From Methanobacteriaceae archaeon (GTDB taxonomy: Archaea; Methanobacteriota; Methanobacteria; Methanobacteriales; Methanobacteriaceae), in contig JAQXTL010000005.1 of the NCBI GenBank assembly GCA_029219465.1, forward strand, positions 1-64,000: a stretch of 64,000 nt of DNA. The letters run 5' to 3'. Below, in pieces: positions 49,206-58,636 of the stretch. The notes under the pieces are model-generated. The model ran no database searches. It was not told where the DNA came from and was given only the letters and a program-made list of their open reading frames with translations. The position numbers were made by a program, and so were the translations under genes. Position 1 is the stretch's first letter; every line of letters begins with the position of its first letter.

Positions 49206-50048
49206 TTAAAAATCAATCAGCTCAATATACTCACTGATTGCATCTTTGTAATTTCTAAGTGGTTTAAATCCTTTATCAGTCCAGTTTTTATTTTCAAGTA
49301 CTGAATAGCTTGGACGTGGTGCTGGACGGGCAAACTGCTTTGCTGTAACAGGCACTACATTAACATCAACATCTGCAACTTCAAATATATATCTTGCAAA
49401 TTCACACCAGGAGCAGCTTCCAGAGTTTGTTAAATGATAAACACCATAAAAATCAGTTTCAATAAGCTCACCAATAGCTCTGGCCAAATCCAAAGTGTAG
49501 GTCGGTGATCCAACTTCATCATAAACCACAGTTATTTCACTGTGATTTTTAGCAAGTTCAAGCATAGTTTTAGGGAAATTTCTACCGTTAACACCATATA
49601 ACCATGCAGTTCTAATAATGAAGTATTCATCAAGAATTTCCTTAATAGCTTGTTCACCTTCAAGTTTTGTTTTTCCATAAACACTTATTGGTCCTGTTTT
49701 ATCATCTTCTACCCACGGTCTGTCGTTTTTACCGTTGAAAACATAGTCTGTACTTATATGAACTAAAACACTGCCAGATTGCTTACATGCTAAAGCAAGG
49801 TTTCTTACACCTTCTGCATTTACATCATAAGCATGCTGTTTATTTTCTTCACAGCCATCAACATCAGTGTATGCAGCAGAGTTTATTACAATATCAGGTT
49901 TTTGGCTTAAAATAAACTCCAAGGTGTGATTTTTATCAGTGATATCCAATGTCTTAGAAGTTGTGAGTATTAGCTCATGCTTATCTGATAAAACTTCTTT
50001 TAAGTCAAATCCTAACATTCCATTAGAACCAGTTATTAAAATCTTCAT
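49206..50048 (-). CDS. rfbD: dTDP-4-dehydrorhamnose reductase RfbD
   Basis: Final NAD(P)H-dependent reduction that yields dTDP-L-rhamnose. The 280 residues open with ILITGSNGMLGFDL, and STDYVFNG and YGKTKLEGE hold the catalytic serine-tyrosine-lysine set. First gene of the rfbD-A-C-B run, divergent from the nucleotide-sugar dehydrogenase with 68 bases between starts, which must hold both promoters. Confidence 0.95.
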   Translation of the reverse strand: MKILITGSNGMLGFDLKEVLSDKHELILTTSKTLDITDKNHTLEFILSQKPDIVINSAAYTDVDGCEENKQHAYDVNAEGVRNLALACKQSGSVLVHISTDYVFNGKNDRPWVEDDKTGPISVYGKTKLEGEQAIKEILDEYFIIRTAWLYGVNGRNFPKTMLELAKNHSEITVVYDEVGSPTYTLDLARAIGELIETDFYGVYHLTNSGSCSWCEFARYIFEVADVDVNVVPVTAKQFARPAPRPSYSVLENKNWTDKGFKPLRNYKDAISEYIELIDF

Positions 50049-50116
50049 ATTACCACTTAAAACTTTAATATTAGTTTTAATAAATATTATATTTATATTT
50101 AAACGGAGTCAAAATT

Positions 50117-51355
50117 ATGAAGGTATGTATTATAGGTCAAGGATATATTGGGTTGCCAACTGCAGCTCTTTTTTCAAAAAGTGACTGTGAAGTTGTTGGA
50201 GTAGATATCTCACCGGAAATGGTTGATAATTTAAACAAAGGAATTATTCACATTGAAGAACCGGGAATTGGAGACCTAATTAACGATGCAATAGCTAATA
50301 ATTCATATTCTGCTAGCTTAACACCTCAAAAAGCAGATGCATTCATTATTACTGTGCCAACACCATACATTGTGGAAAACTATAGCTGTGATTTAAGCTA
50401 TGTTATTGACGCATGTAACTCAATTTTACCGTTCTTGGAAAAAGGAAATACAGTTATTGTTGAATCTACAATTGCTCCGCTTTCAACTGACGAACAAATA
50501 AAACCAATTTTTGAAAAAGCAGGTTTTACTATTGGAAAAGACTTGTTCCTTGCACATTGTCCTGAACGAGTTCTTCCGGGTCAAATCATGTATGAATTAG
50601 TTAACAACAACCGTATTATCGGAGGAGTAACTCCTGAATGTGCTAAAAAAGCTAGTGAAGTATACGGACAATTTGTTGAAGGTGAATTAATACTTACTGA
50701 AGCAAAAACTGCTGAACTATCAAAATGTATGGAAAATACTTTTAGAGATGTAAATATTGCACTTGCAAACGAACTTGCCAAAATCTGTGCTGAAATAGGT
50801 GTTAATGCATTAGATGTTATTGAAATGGCAAATAAACATCCAAGAGTAAACTTACATTCCCCAGGACCTGGTGTTGGAGGACACTGCCTTGCTATTGACC
50901 CATACTTCATTTATGCAAAAGCTCCACAACAAGCAAAAATCATTAAATTAGCAAGAGATACCAATAAATCCATGCCTGATTTCGTATGTGATAATGTAAG
51001 AAAAATCATTAAAGAAGGTAAAATAGGTGTTTTAGGCGTTTCTTATAAAGGAAATACTGATGATGACAGAGAAAGTCCCGCATATGAAATTATTTCCAAA
51101 TTAAGTGATGATTACAACATTATGATTCATGACCCTCATATTGAAAATCCTACCTTTGTAAGCTTTGAAGAAGTTGTAAAAGACAGTGATTTGATTTTAG
51201 TGCTTTGTGATCATGATGAATTCAAAGAACTAGACTATGATTTAATTAAAAATAGTATGGAAAATCCAGTTATCTTTGATACAAAAAATATAATAAGAAA
51301 AGTCCCATGTGATATTAAATTATATAATTATGGGAACTTATATGAATTAAACTAA
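50117..51355 (+). CDS. UDP-sugar 6-dehydrogenase (WecC/UDP-ManNAc dehydrogenase-like)
   Basis: Oxidises the C6 of a UDP-sugar to a uronic acid in two NAD-dependent steps. The 412 residues start MKVCIIGQGYIGLPTA. The catalytic cysteine is in GGHCLAIDPYF, and EHAPG-like GPGVGGHCLA follows NLHSPG. TECWEC-type sequence resembles WecC and archaeal UDP-ManNAc dehydrogenases more than UDP-glucose dehydrogenase, but specificity cannot be fixed from sequence. A GGAG site precedes the ATG. It overlaps the DUF2264 gene by four bases tail to tail. Confidence 0.9.
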   Translation: MKVCIIGQGYIGLPTAALFSKSDCEVVGVDISPEMVDNLNKGIIHIEEPGIGDLINDAIANNSYSASLTPQKADAFIITVPTPYIVENYSCDLSYVIDACNSILPFLEKGNTVIVESTIAPLSTDEQIKPIFEKAGFTIGKDLFLAHCPERVLPGQIMYELVNNNRIIGGVTPECAKKASEVYGQFVEGELILTEAKTAELSKCMENTFRDVNIALANELAKICAEIGVNALDVIEMANKHPRVNLHSPGPGVGGHCLAIDPYFIYAKAPQQAKIIKLARDTNKSMPDFVCDNVRKIIKEGKIGVLGVSYKGNTDDDRESPAYEIISKLSDDYNIMIHDPHIENPTFVSFEEVVKDSDLILVLCDHDEFKELDYDLIKNSMENPVIFDTKNIIRKVPCDIKLYNYGNLYELN

Positions 51356-52560
51356 AAATTAACAGATTGATCTTGCGGGATTGGTTGACCTTCCCATGCT
51401 CTAAGACTAGTCCATGGCGCAGACGGAGATATCCAAAATGCGTCATCCTTGTCCAATCCTAAAGCTAAAAATACAAAACAGCATGAATAAAGTGTTCCTG
51501 TATTAACACTATCTTCAGCAACATCAATTTGTGGACCATACAAACCAATATTTAACCATCCTTGTGAAGTAAAATTCTTATTTGATCCAAATTGAGTTTT
51601 TAAAACTTTTGTAAGAGCAGCTCTAACCTGTGCAACATCAATGTTTCTTGGTAATATCTTAAGTAATGCAGATTGAGACATCAAATAGAAAACACCACAA
51701 CGGTAAGATAAATATTTTCCAAGTAAAGGATAAGTTCCTTCAGGTGAGATAAGTCTTTCAAGTTGAGATGATAATCTTGAAGACCTCATTAATTGAACAT
51801 CTAAGAATTCACCTTCTTCTAAACCGTATTTTCTCATAACACCTAATATGTCATTAAGCATAGGGTGAATAAATAAACTGTTATAGTAACCTACTTCAAA
51901 GTCTTCTCCATCAGAGTATCTTCCATCGCCAATATAGAGTTCATCTCTGAATTTACGAACACCATAAACTAAGCGTTCCTTATCACATTCACCAGTGAAT
52001 TCTAAAAGAGCAGCTTCAATCATAGAAGTGTATAATAACCAATGATTTTCATAAGGTGCAATAATTCTTGTACTTTTAAGATCACCAATTATTCTAGCCT
52101 GTATTTTAATTGGTAAATTATTCCAGATTTGATTTTTAGCTCTGAGTAAACCTTGAGCAAATAAAGCAACATCAACTAAAGATTCTTTAGGTTCTATATC
52201 AAAAAGAAAATCATTACTTTTAGGATCAATGGCATTAGAAATAGATTTTAGAGTTAAATATATATATTTTTCACGAATTTTTCCTTCTTCACTGCCATCT
52301 GCACCAAGCTCCAACCAAGGTGCAATTCCATTAAATACTCTTGTAAATGCATCAAAATAAGCAATATTATGATTATCACTAGAAATTGATTCAACAGGCA
52401 TTTTTTTCTTAAGAGAGTCTTTTGATAAGTTATTTAATATTGGAAAAGCAATTCTTTCTAATGTTGAAATCCAAAACATTCTATCTTCATAGACAGATGG
52501 TTTCTCCTCAATTACAGGAGCCTTATTTTTCTTAAATCTTTTAAAAATTGAGTTACTCAT
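51352..52560 (-). CDS. DUF2264 family protein
   Basis: A 402-residue cytoplasmic protein of the DUF2264 family, which in bacteria often lies with polysaccharide genes and has an alpha/alpha-barrel glycosidase-like or lyase-like fold. RVFNGIAPWLEL (71-82) and the second-half SAPWTSLRAWEG segment are typical. No signal peptide is seen, and the first 40 residues are charged. It faces the leuC gene and overlaps the sugar dehydrogenase gene at the other end. Function in the cluster is unknown; trimming or modifying the uronic-acid glycan is a possibility only. Confidence 0.78.
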   Translation of the reverse strand: MSNSIFKRFKKNKAPVIEEKPSVYEDRMFWISTLERIAFPILNNLSKDSLKKKMPVESISSDNHNIAYFDAFTRVFNGIAPWLELGADGSEEGKIREKYIYLTLKSISNAIDPKSNDFLFDIEPKESLVDVALFAQGLLRAKNQIWNNLPIKIQARIIGDLKSTRIIAPYENHWLLYTSMIEAALLEFTGECDKERLVYGVRKFRDELYIGDGRYSDGEDFEVGYYNSLFIHPMLNDILGVMRKYGLEEGEFLDVQLMRSSRLSSQLERLISPEGTYPLLGKYLSYRCGVFYLMSQSALLKILPRNIDVAQVRAALTKVLKTQFGSNKNFTSQGWLNIGLYGPQIDVAEDSVNTGTLYSCCFVFLALGLDKDDAFWISPSAPWTSLRAWEGQPIPQDQSVNF

Positions 52561-52682
52561 ACTGTATATTTTTGATATACATATTATATAAATATATTAA
52601 AAATCGGCTTTTTAGAAAATAAAGCAATCATTATATATTTTATAATCAATATATATTTATCATTAATAAAGAGGTTTATATT

Positions 52683-53930
52683 ATGCCAACTATGTCAGAA
52701 AAAATATTAGCTAAGGCTTCTGGAAATGATAAAGTTGAAGCCGGAGATATTGTTATAGCAGATATTGATATAGCAATGACTCATGATTTAACTGGGCCTC
52801 TTTCAGTAGAATCTTTTAATAAAATTGGAGCTGAAGATGTATGGGATCCAACAAAAATTGTTATTCCATTCGACCATCAGGTTCCTGCAGATTCTATCGA
52901 CTCAGCTAATAATCATATAATAATGAGAAAATTCGTTGAAGAATATAATATTGAAAATTTTTATGATGTTAATGCAGGAGTTTGTCACCAAATTTTACCT
53001 GAAAAAGGACATGTAGTTCCTGGGGATGTTATTGTAGGTGCAGACTCACATACTTGTACTCATGGAGCATTAGGTGCATTTTCAACCGGAATTGGATCAA
53101 CAGATATGGCAATGGTTTTTGCTGAAGGAAACTTATGGTTTAAAGTTCCTGAAACAAACAGATTCAATATTACCGGAAAATTAAAAGAAAATGTCTATGC
53201 TAAAGATGTAATTTTAAATATTATTGGCCAAGTAGGCGCTGATGGTTCAACTTACAAAGCTTGTGAATTTGCTGGTGAAACTGTATCTGATATGAGTGTT
53301 TCAGACAGAATGGTTTTATGTAATATGGCAATTGAAATGGGTGGAAAAACTGGTTTAGTCGAACCTGACCAAAAAACCATTGATTATGTTGAAAAACGTT
53401 CAAACAAACCATATCAAGTATTTAAAACCGATTTAGACTCATCTTCACTTAATATAATTGATATTGATGTAAGTGACTTAGAGCCTCAAATTGCTTGTCC
53501 TCACAATGTTGATAACGTAAAACCTGTAAGTGAAGTTGACCAGGAAATCGACCAAGTATTCTTAGGTTCATGTACCAACGGTAGATTAAGTGACTTAAGA
53601 GATGCTGCTAAAATCTTAAAAGGTAACAAAGTATCCAAAGGCACTAGAATGCTTGTTATTCCAGCATCACAAGAAATTTACATGAAAGCTTTAGATGAAG
53701 GATTAATTAAGATATTCGTTGAAGCAGGAGCTCTTGTATCTGCTCCATGTTGTGGACCATGTCTTGGAGGACACACAGGAATTATCGGACCTGACGAAGT
53801 AAGTCTTTCAACTTCAAACAGAAACTTCAAAGGAAGACAAGGAAGTCCTGACGGAAAAGTATTCTTATCCTCTGCTGCTGTTGCGGCTGCTTCAGCAATT
53901 GCAGGTAAAATTGTAGCACCAGGTGAATAA
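52683..53930 (+). CDS. leuC: 3-isopropylmalate dehydratase large subunit LeuC
   Basis: Aconitase-family large subunit with a [4Fe-4S] cluster that isomerises isopropylmalate in leucine synthesis. The 415-residue archaeal type has cluster cysteines in GSCTNG and [11 protein letters not shown], and [13 protein letters not shown]. Archaeal paralogues also serve homoaconitate (coenzyme B synthesis); the adjacent LeuD loop (see leuD) favours isopropylmalate. First gene of leuC-leuD-leuB; a GAGGTTTAT site precedes the ATG. Confidence 0.93.
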   Translation: MPTMSEKILAKASGNDKVEAGDIVIADIDIAMTHDLTGPLSVESFNKIGAEDVWDPTKIVIPFDHQVPADSIDSANNHIIMRKFVEEYNIENFYDVNAGVCHQILPEKGHVVPGDVIVGADSHTCTHGALGAFSTGIGSTDMAMVFAEGNLWFKVPETNRFNITGKLKENVYAKDVILNIIGQVGADGSTYKACEFAGETVSDMSVSDRMVLCNMAIEMGGKTGLVEPDQKTIDYVEKRSNKPYQVFKTDLDSSSLNIIDIDVSDLEPQIACPHNVDNVKPVSEVDQEIDQVFLGSCTNGRLSDLRDAAKILKGNKVSKGTRMLVIPASQEIYMKALDEGLIKIFVEAGALVSAPCCGPCLGGHTGIIGPDEVSLSTSNRNFKGRQGSPDGKVFLSSAAVAAASAIAGKIVAPGE

Positions 53931-53931
53931 A

Positions 53932-54411
53932 ATGAAAGGAACAGCATGGAAATTTGGAGATGATATTGATACCGATATCATTATTCCTGGAAGATATTTG
54001 ATTTATACTGATGAAGAAAGATTATCTGCTCACTGTATGGAAGGTTTAGACCCTGATTTTGATAAAAAATGTAAAAAAGGAGATTTTATCGTAGGGGGTA
54101 AAAACTTTGGTTGCGGATCTTCAAGAGAACATGCCCCAATAGCTCTTAAAGGTTTAGGAGTATCAGCTGTAATTGCTGAGTCTTTTGCAAGAATTTTCTA
54201 CAGAAACGCTACAAACGTTGGAATTCCACTCTTAGAAGCTCCTGGAATAAGCAAACTTGTAGAAGATGGAGAAGAAATTGAAGTCGATATGGAAAATGCA
54301 ACCATTACATCTAAAAATGGTGAAAGCATAACATTCAGAAAATTACCTCCATTCATGTTAGAAATTTTAGAACAAGGTGGTTTAATTGAGTACCTCAAAA
54401 ACAAAAGATAA
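53932..54411 (+). CDS. leuD: 3-isopropylmalate dehydratase small subunit LeuD
   Basis: Swivel-domain small subunit of the LeuCD isomerase. Residues 1-22 hold [15 protein letters not shown], the variable loop is YLIYT (22-26), and the signature [14 protein letters not shown] follows. In Methanocaldococcus the isopropylmalate isomerase has YLVYT at this loop and the homoaconitase has YLRT (recalled from the literature), so YLIYT favours leucine synthesis. A GTG at 53923 is in frame but lies in the AGGTGA site; start at 53932. leuB begins 26 bases before its stop. Confidence 0.93.
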   Translation: MKGTAWKFGDDIDTDIIIPGRYLIYTDEERLSAHCMEGLDPDFDKKCKKGDFIVGGKNFGCGSSREHAPIALKGLGVSAVIAESFARIFYRNATNVGIPLLEAPGISKLVEDGEEIEVDMENATITSKNGESITFRKLPPFMLEILEQGGLIEYLKNKR

Positions 54412-55393
54412 ATACCAGATTGCTGTTGTTCCTGGTGACGGAATCGGAAAAGAAGTAATGGAAGCAGCAATTCATGTTTTAGATGCTTTAGATATCGATT
54501 TTGATTATGTTTATGGACAAGCTGGTGACGAATGCCTTGAAAAAACTGGCAGTGCACTTCCTGATGAAACATTAGAAATCATCAGAAATTCAGATGCTTG
54601 TTTATTTGGTGCAGCAGGAGAAAGTGCAGCAGACGTTATTGTTAAAATACGCCAAGAAATGAGAATGTTTGCTAACTTAAGACCTGTAAAAGCATATCCT
54701 AATACTAATTCCTTATCAGATAACATAGATTTCATGATTGTTCGTGAAAACACTGAAGGATTATACATTGCAAATGAAGAAAGTTACACTGACGATGGAG
54801 CTGTTGCAAAGCGTATTATTACACGTGAAGCTGAAGAACGTATTATCGACTATGCATTTAAATATGCAAAAGATAATAATAAAAGTAAAGTAACCGGTGT
54901 TCACAAAGCTAACGTTTTAAAGAAAAGTGACGGTTTATTCAAAGACATATTCTATGAAGTTGCTGAGAGATATCCTGAAATTGCAACTGAGGATTACTAT
55001 GTAGATGCAACTGCAATGTATCTCATAACAAAACCTGAAAGCTTTGATGTAATTGTAACTACAAATCTCTTTGGAGATATACTCTCCGATGAAGGTGCAG
55101 GTCTTGTTGGAGGACTTGGATTAATACCATCTGCAAATATTGGTGAAGATGCAGCTTTATTTGAACCTGTTCACGGTTCAGCACCAGATATTGCAGGACA
55201 AGGAATTGCTAATCCAATAGCTATGATGCTCTCAGCAGTTATGATGCTTAGACATCTTGGTGAAAATGAAGCAGCAGACAGATTTGATAATGCAATTTTA
55301 AAAGTTCTCAGTGACGCTAATATTTTAACTGGCGACTTAGGTGGCTCAGCTACCACTATGGAAGTAGCAGAAGAAGTCAAAAATAACTTATAG
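54386..55393 (+). CDS. leuB: 3-isopropylmalate dehydrogenase LeuB
   Basis: NAD-dependent oxidative decarboxylase of leucine synthesis, 335 residues. VVPGDGIGKEVM, ENTEGLYI and the metal-binding TTNLFGDILSDEG are present, and SAPDIAGQGIANP ends the substrate region. The start is TTG at 54386, five bases after a good AAGGTGG site and inside the end of leuD; no ATG gives a complete N-terminus. It may equally be annotated as a homoisocitrate dehydrogenase relative, but the operon with leuCD supports LeuB. Confidence 0.92.
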   Translation: MSTSKTKDKYQIAVVPGDGIGKEVMEAAIHVLDALDIDFDYVYGQAGDECLEKTGSALPDETLEIIRNSDACLFGAAGESAADVIVKIRQEMRMFANLRPVKAYPNTNSLSDNIDFMIVRENTEGLYIANEESYTDDGAVAKRIITREAEERIIDYAFKYAKDNNKSKVTGVHKANVLKKSDGLFKDIFYEVAERYPEIATEDYYVDATAMYLITKPESFDVIVTTNLFGDILSDEGAGLVGGLGLIPSANIGEDAALFEPVHGSAPDIAGQGIANPIAMMLSAVMMLRHLGENEAADRFDNAILKVLSDANILTGDLGGSATTMEVAEEVKNNL

Positions 55394-55408
55394 AAATGGA
55401 GACATACA

Positions 55409-55522
55409 ATGGATTTCAAAAAATTAACAAAAATACAACTCGCAGCACTTTTTATTATATTCATTATGGTAGTGAGTGGGGTTGCTGGATTCCTTCTCAT
55501 ATTATTCAGTAAAGCTATGTAA
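55409..55522 (+). CDS. 37-residue single-helix membrane peptide
   Basis: A small frame starting MDFKKLTKIQ with one hydrophobic helix (about residues 11-33) and a short polar end (FSKAM). The basic N-terminus predicts the N-in orientation. A GGAG site lies nine bases before the ATG. It fits between leuB (15 bases) and ribH (23 bases) without overlap and reads as a real gene of this operon. I do not recognise a family, and its role is unknown. Confidence 0.68.
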   Translation: MDFKKLTKIQLAALFIIFIMVVSGVAGFLLILFSKAM

Positions 55523-55545
55523 AAAAAATTATAGAGGTTGATAAA

Positions 55546-55968
55546 ATGGCAAAATATGAAATAGCAGCAGTAGTTGCAGAATTTAACTATGACATCACAC
55601 AAATGATGTTAGAACTCGCAAAAGCAGAAGCAATGAACAGAGGATGCGAAATTACAAAAGTAGTCGCAGTTCCTGGCGTATTCGATATGCCACTCGTGAT
55701 TAAAAAATTATTAAAATCTGGAAAATTTGATGCAATTGTTACCTTAGGTGCAGTAATTGAAGGTGCAACTGACCACGATCAAATTGTAGCACAACACGCT
55801 TCCCGTAAAATTGCTGATTTAGCATTAGAATACGACACTCCAGTAGCTCTTGGTATTACTGGTCCTGGAATGACCAGATTAGATGCACACAGACGTGTTA
55901 AAAACGCTAAAAGTGCAGTTGAAGCAGCTATTAAAATGTGCGACAGATTAAACGAATTAGATGAATAG
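55546..55968 (+). CDS. ribH: 6,7-dimethyl-8-ribityllumazine synthase RibH
   Basis: Makes the lumazine precursor of riboflavin, FMN, FAD and F420-type flavins. The 140-residue single domain shows VAEFNYDITQMML, VPGVFDMPLV and LGAVIEGATDHD, with the catalytic histidine in DHDQ. It is shorter than bacterial RibH but usual for archaea. An AGAGGTTGAT site precedes the ATG. Methanogens use flavins heavily in Hdr and FprA. Followed after eight bases by the methanogenesis marker 11 gene. Confidence 0.95.
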   Translation: MAKYEIAAVVAEFNYDITQMMLELAKAEAMNRGCEITKVVAVPGVFDMPLVIKKLLKSGKFDAIVTLGAVIEGATDHDQIVAQHASRKIADLALEYDTPVALGITGPGMTRLDAHRRVKNAKSAVEAAIKMCDRLNELDE

Positions 55969-55976
55969 ATGATTAT

Positions 55977-56912
55977 ATGGAAATCTTAAAACCTGATGAA
56001 TTACGAGAAAAATTTGACGATCCTTGGATTGCACCATACCAAAAAGTATTGACAATGGTGGACGGCGATAAAGTAGAACTCGTTGAATACCACCCATGCA
56101 TTTCAGGTTCCCACTGGTTGTTAAATCAATACAGAAACAATTCTGAATTAATTGATTCTGCATACCGTGATGGTAATAAACATGTTTACAAATGCCATGC
56201 AGGTAAAGCACCATTAGACCTTAAAGCAAGTTTTAATGCTGCTGGAATTGATGAAATTGTTATTGACGGCGATGAAGTTAAAATAACACACAGTGGTCTT
56301 GCAGGTGCGGGTGTTGGTGCTGGAATGTGCAGAGGAATGGGAGAAGGTGTTAAATACATTGAACTCATTGAAGTTGGAGGAGGATCAAAAGTTGGAAAAG
56401 CTACAGTTGTTACTCCAAAACTTGAAAAAGTAGTAATCGGTGTTGATGATACTGACGTTAAAGATGCTGGTGCTACATGGACAATGGCTCATAATTTAGG
56501 TGTGGAACTTGCTAATGAAGGTTTTGAATACTTAGACCATATTATTGTTCAATTATACCCACACAATCCACATAAAACCCAAAATTGTGTATCAATTGCT
56601 TTAACATTCGCTGTTGAAGAATCTAAAAAAGAAGAATTGATAAACAGAGTCATTGAAATTCTCAAAAGAGATACATTATCCGATAAAACTGCAATTGCTA
56701 TTTTAGAAGGATTAAGCATTCCTGAAAAATTAAGAGAATATTCAATTGCTACAAAATCCGGAATGATGGATGTTGAAACAGCAGAATCTGTTGCAAAAGA
56801 ATTAGACATTGAATTGATCGCTGTTACTGGCGAACAAGGAAAAGTTGGTGCTCTTGCTGCATTAGGTCTTTACGATGATGTTGAAGAAGCAGTAAAAGCA
56901 TATGATAAATAA
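55977..56912 (+). CDS. methanogenesis marker protein 11
   Basis: Belongs to the methanogenesis marker 11 family, proteins found in almost all methanogens with unknown function. The 311 residues include a conserved N-terminal part with HPCISGSHWLL and CHAGKAPLDLK, the segment GLAGAGVGAGMCRGMGEG, and VIGVDDTDVKDAGATW, which resembles the nucleotide-binding DDTD motif of the TiaS tRNA-modifying enzymes. A link to tRNA or cofactor modification is inference. It ends at a bidirectional hairpin and follows ribH in the operon. Confidence 0.87.
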   Translation: MEILKPDELREKFDDPWIAPYQKVLTMVDGDKVELVEYHPCISGSHWLLNQYRNNSELIDSAYRDGNKHVYKCHAGKAPLDLKASFNAAGIDEIVIDGDEVKITHSGLAGAGVGAGMCRGMGEGVKYIELIEVGGGSKVGKATVVTPKLEKVVIGVDDTDVKDAGATWTMAHNLGVELANEGFEYLDHIIVQLYPHNPHKTQNCVSIALTFAVEESKKEELINRVIEILKRDTLSDKTAIAILEGLSIPEKLREYSIATKSGMMDVETAESVAKELDIELIAVTGEQGKVGALAALGLYDDVEEAVKAYDK

Positions 56913-56942
56913 ATCTAAAAGAAATTTTTCTTTTTAGATTTA
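56911..56942. terminator. hairpin between marker 11 gene and the membrane glycosyltransferase
   Basis: An imperfect stem of about 13 pairs (AAATCTAAAAGAAA against the complement, one bulge) starts at the marker 11 stop codon and ends three bases before the glycosyltransferase stop. T-rich stretches follow on the plus strand. It probably ends both convergent transcripts. Confidence 0.5.
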
Positions 56943-56944
56943 TA

Positions 56945-58636
56945 CTATTTTTTAAAACTAATATCTAAGAAATTATTAGTAAACTGTTTAATTGAAGTAG
57001 AATTAGTATCTTCAAATACAATTGTTACATTATGTCCTTCATAATTAAAGGATTTATTTAAATTATTTTTATAATTAAAGGAAGTTAAATAATTTCCATT
57101 AAGTGAAATTGAGTAATCTTCATTGTCTTTAAATACTCCAAATGAACTTCCAATTGACTCATTATCTAAAAATATCTCATAGGTAGATGAATTTTTACCA
57201 GTAGTAACAATAAATTTCTCTTTAATAGTGGAATTATTTTTTAGGTCCTGATTATGAGTAACAATAGAGTTTTCAAATATCTCTTTTAGGCGACTATTTT
57301 GAATTACATTACCATCTTCAAGATGTAGATTCTTTTTAACCTCAAGAGGCAATCTTATAATATCCTGTTCACCAAATCTGGACTCATTAATGTCATAAGT
57401 ACTGTTATAGATTTTAATTGTATCATTTACATCTACACCTAACGTCATCATAGCATCCGAAGGCATACGTATCTGATTAGTTTCATTTTCAATAGCTGCA
57501 TCAACAGTGTATGGGCCTCTAACAGAAATTGCACTGTCTCTTGGAGAGTTATCAGCATAAATAATTAAATTACGTGAGTTAGGTTCAATTGATAACACAC
57601 CATGATCAAAGTTAGCTGCTCCAATAAATGTTGAAATCATTAAAAGCAAAATAATAATTGAAATAATCATTGGAAAATGAATTTTAACAAAAGATTTTAT
57701 TAAACTGCGTGCAGGTGTCTTTTTAAACATGACAATGGACTTGACAATAACCTTAATAATGTAGAAAACAGCAATTAAAATTCCGATAATGGAGATTATA
57801 ACTCCAATAGCTAATGGAACATATTTTACAAAGAATATTGTAAATAAACCTAAAATAACCAAGGATAAACCAACAATGGACATTCTAATAAACTGACCAA
57901 TGTCATCAATCATTGTAACTCTTCCATACTTGTTAGCACGTCCGATAATAGTTCTTACAACCTCATTTGCCATTAAATTCAACTCAGAAAGTGGAGACAT
58001 ATCATGTTCAATAGCTCCAATGTCAACTTCCATAATTGAAATACCTAAAACATCAGCATCGATAACAATACCAACGTCTACACCATAATCACTTTCAAAA
58101 TTAATTTTCTTTAAGACTTCTTTACGTGCTGCGAATTGACCGCTTAACGGCTGTTCAAATGAAATTTCCGGGAAGAAAAAGTTAAGTAATGGTTTAGCGG
58201 TAAGTTCAGTAACACGTCCACTTGCACGGGAGAATTTAGTTTTAGTAATATCGGTTTTTCCTTCTAAAATTGGTTTAATCATTGATTCTACTTTAGCAGA
58301 AGTTAAGTTACGGATATCTGCATCAATAAATGCAATAATATCACATTCGGATTGTTTATACCCTGTTTTTAGAGCTTCTCCTTTACCTTTATTGGTTTCA
58401 TGATTAATTACCTTTGCACCAGCTTTTATTGCTTCAGATTCTGTCTGGTCAGATGAACCATCATTAACCACAATTATCTCATCAACATAAGCTGCTTTCT
58501 TTACTACCCCTACAACCTTAGCTACAGTTTCCTCTTCATTATAAGCAGGAATAATAACTGAAACCTTTTTATATTTAGGTTTTTGAGTTTTAATACTCGC
58601 AAGTAAAAAAGAAAGAATTACAAAAAACCAATACAT
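56945..58636 (-). CDS. membrane glycosyltransferase with an extracytoplasmic AbrB-like domain
   Basis: A 563-residue protein: short N-terminal helix (3-16), a cytoplasmic GT2 domain (24-about 240; VIIPAYNEEETV, VNDGSSDQT, FIDADIRN), three further helices (252-271, 274-296, 320-342), then an outer domain (343-563). The outer part has many N-x-S/T sequons, consistent with glycosylation outside the membrane. Two segments, IRMPSDAMMTLGV (389-401) and IIRLPLEVKKNLHL (426-439), resemble the paired strand-helix-strand units of AbrB/double-psi barrels. A DPM-like transfer to a membrane lipid is likely; the outer domain's role is unknown. Confidence 0.8.
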   Translation of the reverse strand: MYWFFVILSFLLASIKTQKPKYKKVSVIIPAYNEEETVAKVVGVVKKAAYVDEIIVVNDGSSDQTESEAIKAGAKVINHETNKGKGEALKTGYKQSECDIIAFIDADIRNLTSAKVESMIKPILEGKTDITKTKFSRASGRVTELTAKPLLNFFFPEISFEQPLSGQFAARKEVLKKINFESDYGVDVGIVIDADVLGISIMEVDIGAIEHDMSPLSELNLMANEVVRTIIGRANKYGRVTMIDDIGQFIRMSIVGLSLVILGLFTIFFVKYVPLAIGVIISIIGILIAVFYIIKVIVKSIVMFKKTPARSLIKSFVKIHFPMIISIIILLLMISTFIGAANFDHGVLSIEPNSRNLIIYADNSPRDSAISVRGPYTVDAAIENETNQIRMPSDAMMTLGVDVNDTIKIYNSTYDINESRFGEQDIIRLPLEVKKNLHLEDGNVIQNSRLKEIFENSIVTHNQDLKNNSTIKEKFIVTTGKNSSTYEIFLDNESIGSSFGVFKDNEDYSISLNGNYLTSFNYKNNLNKSFNYEGHNVTIVFEDTNSTSIKQFTNNFLDISFKK

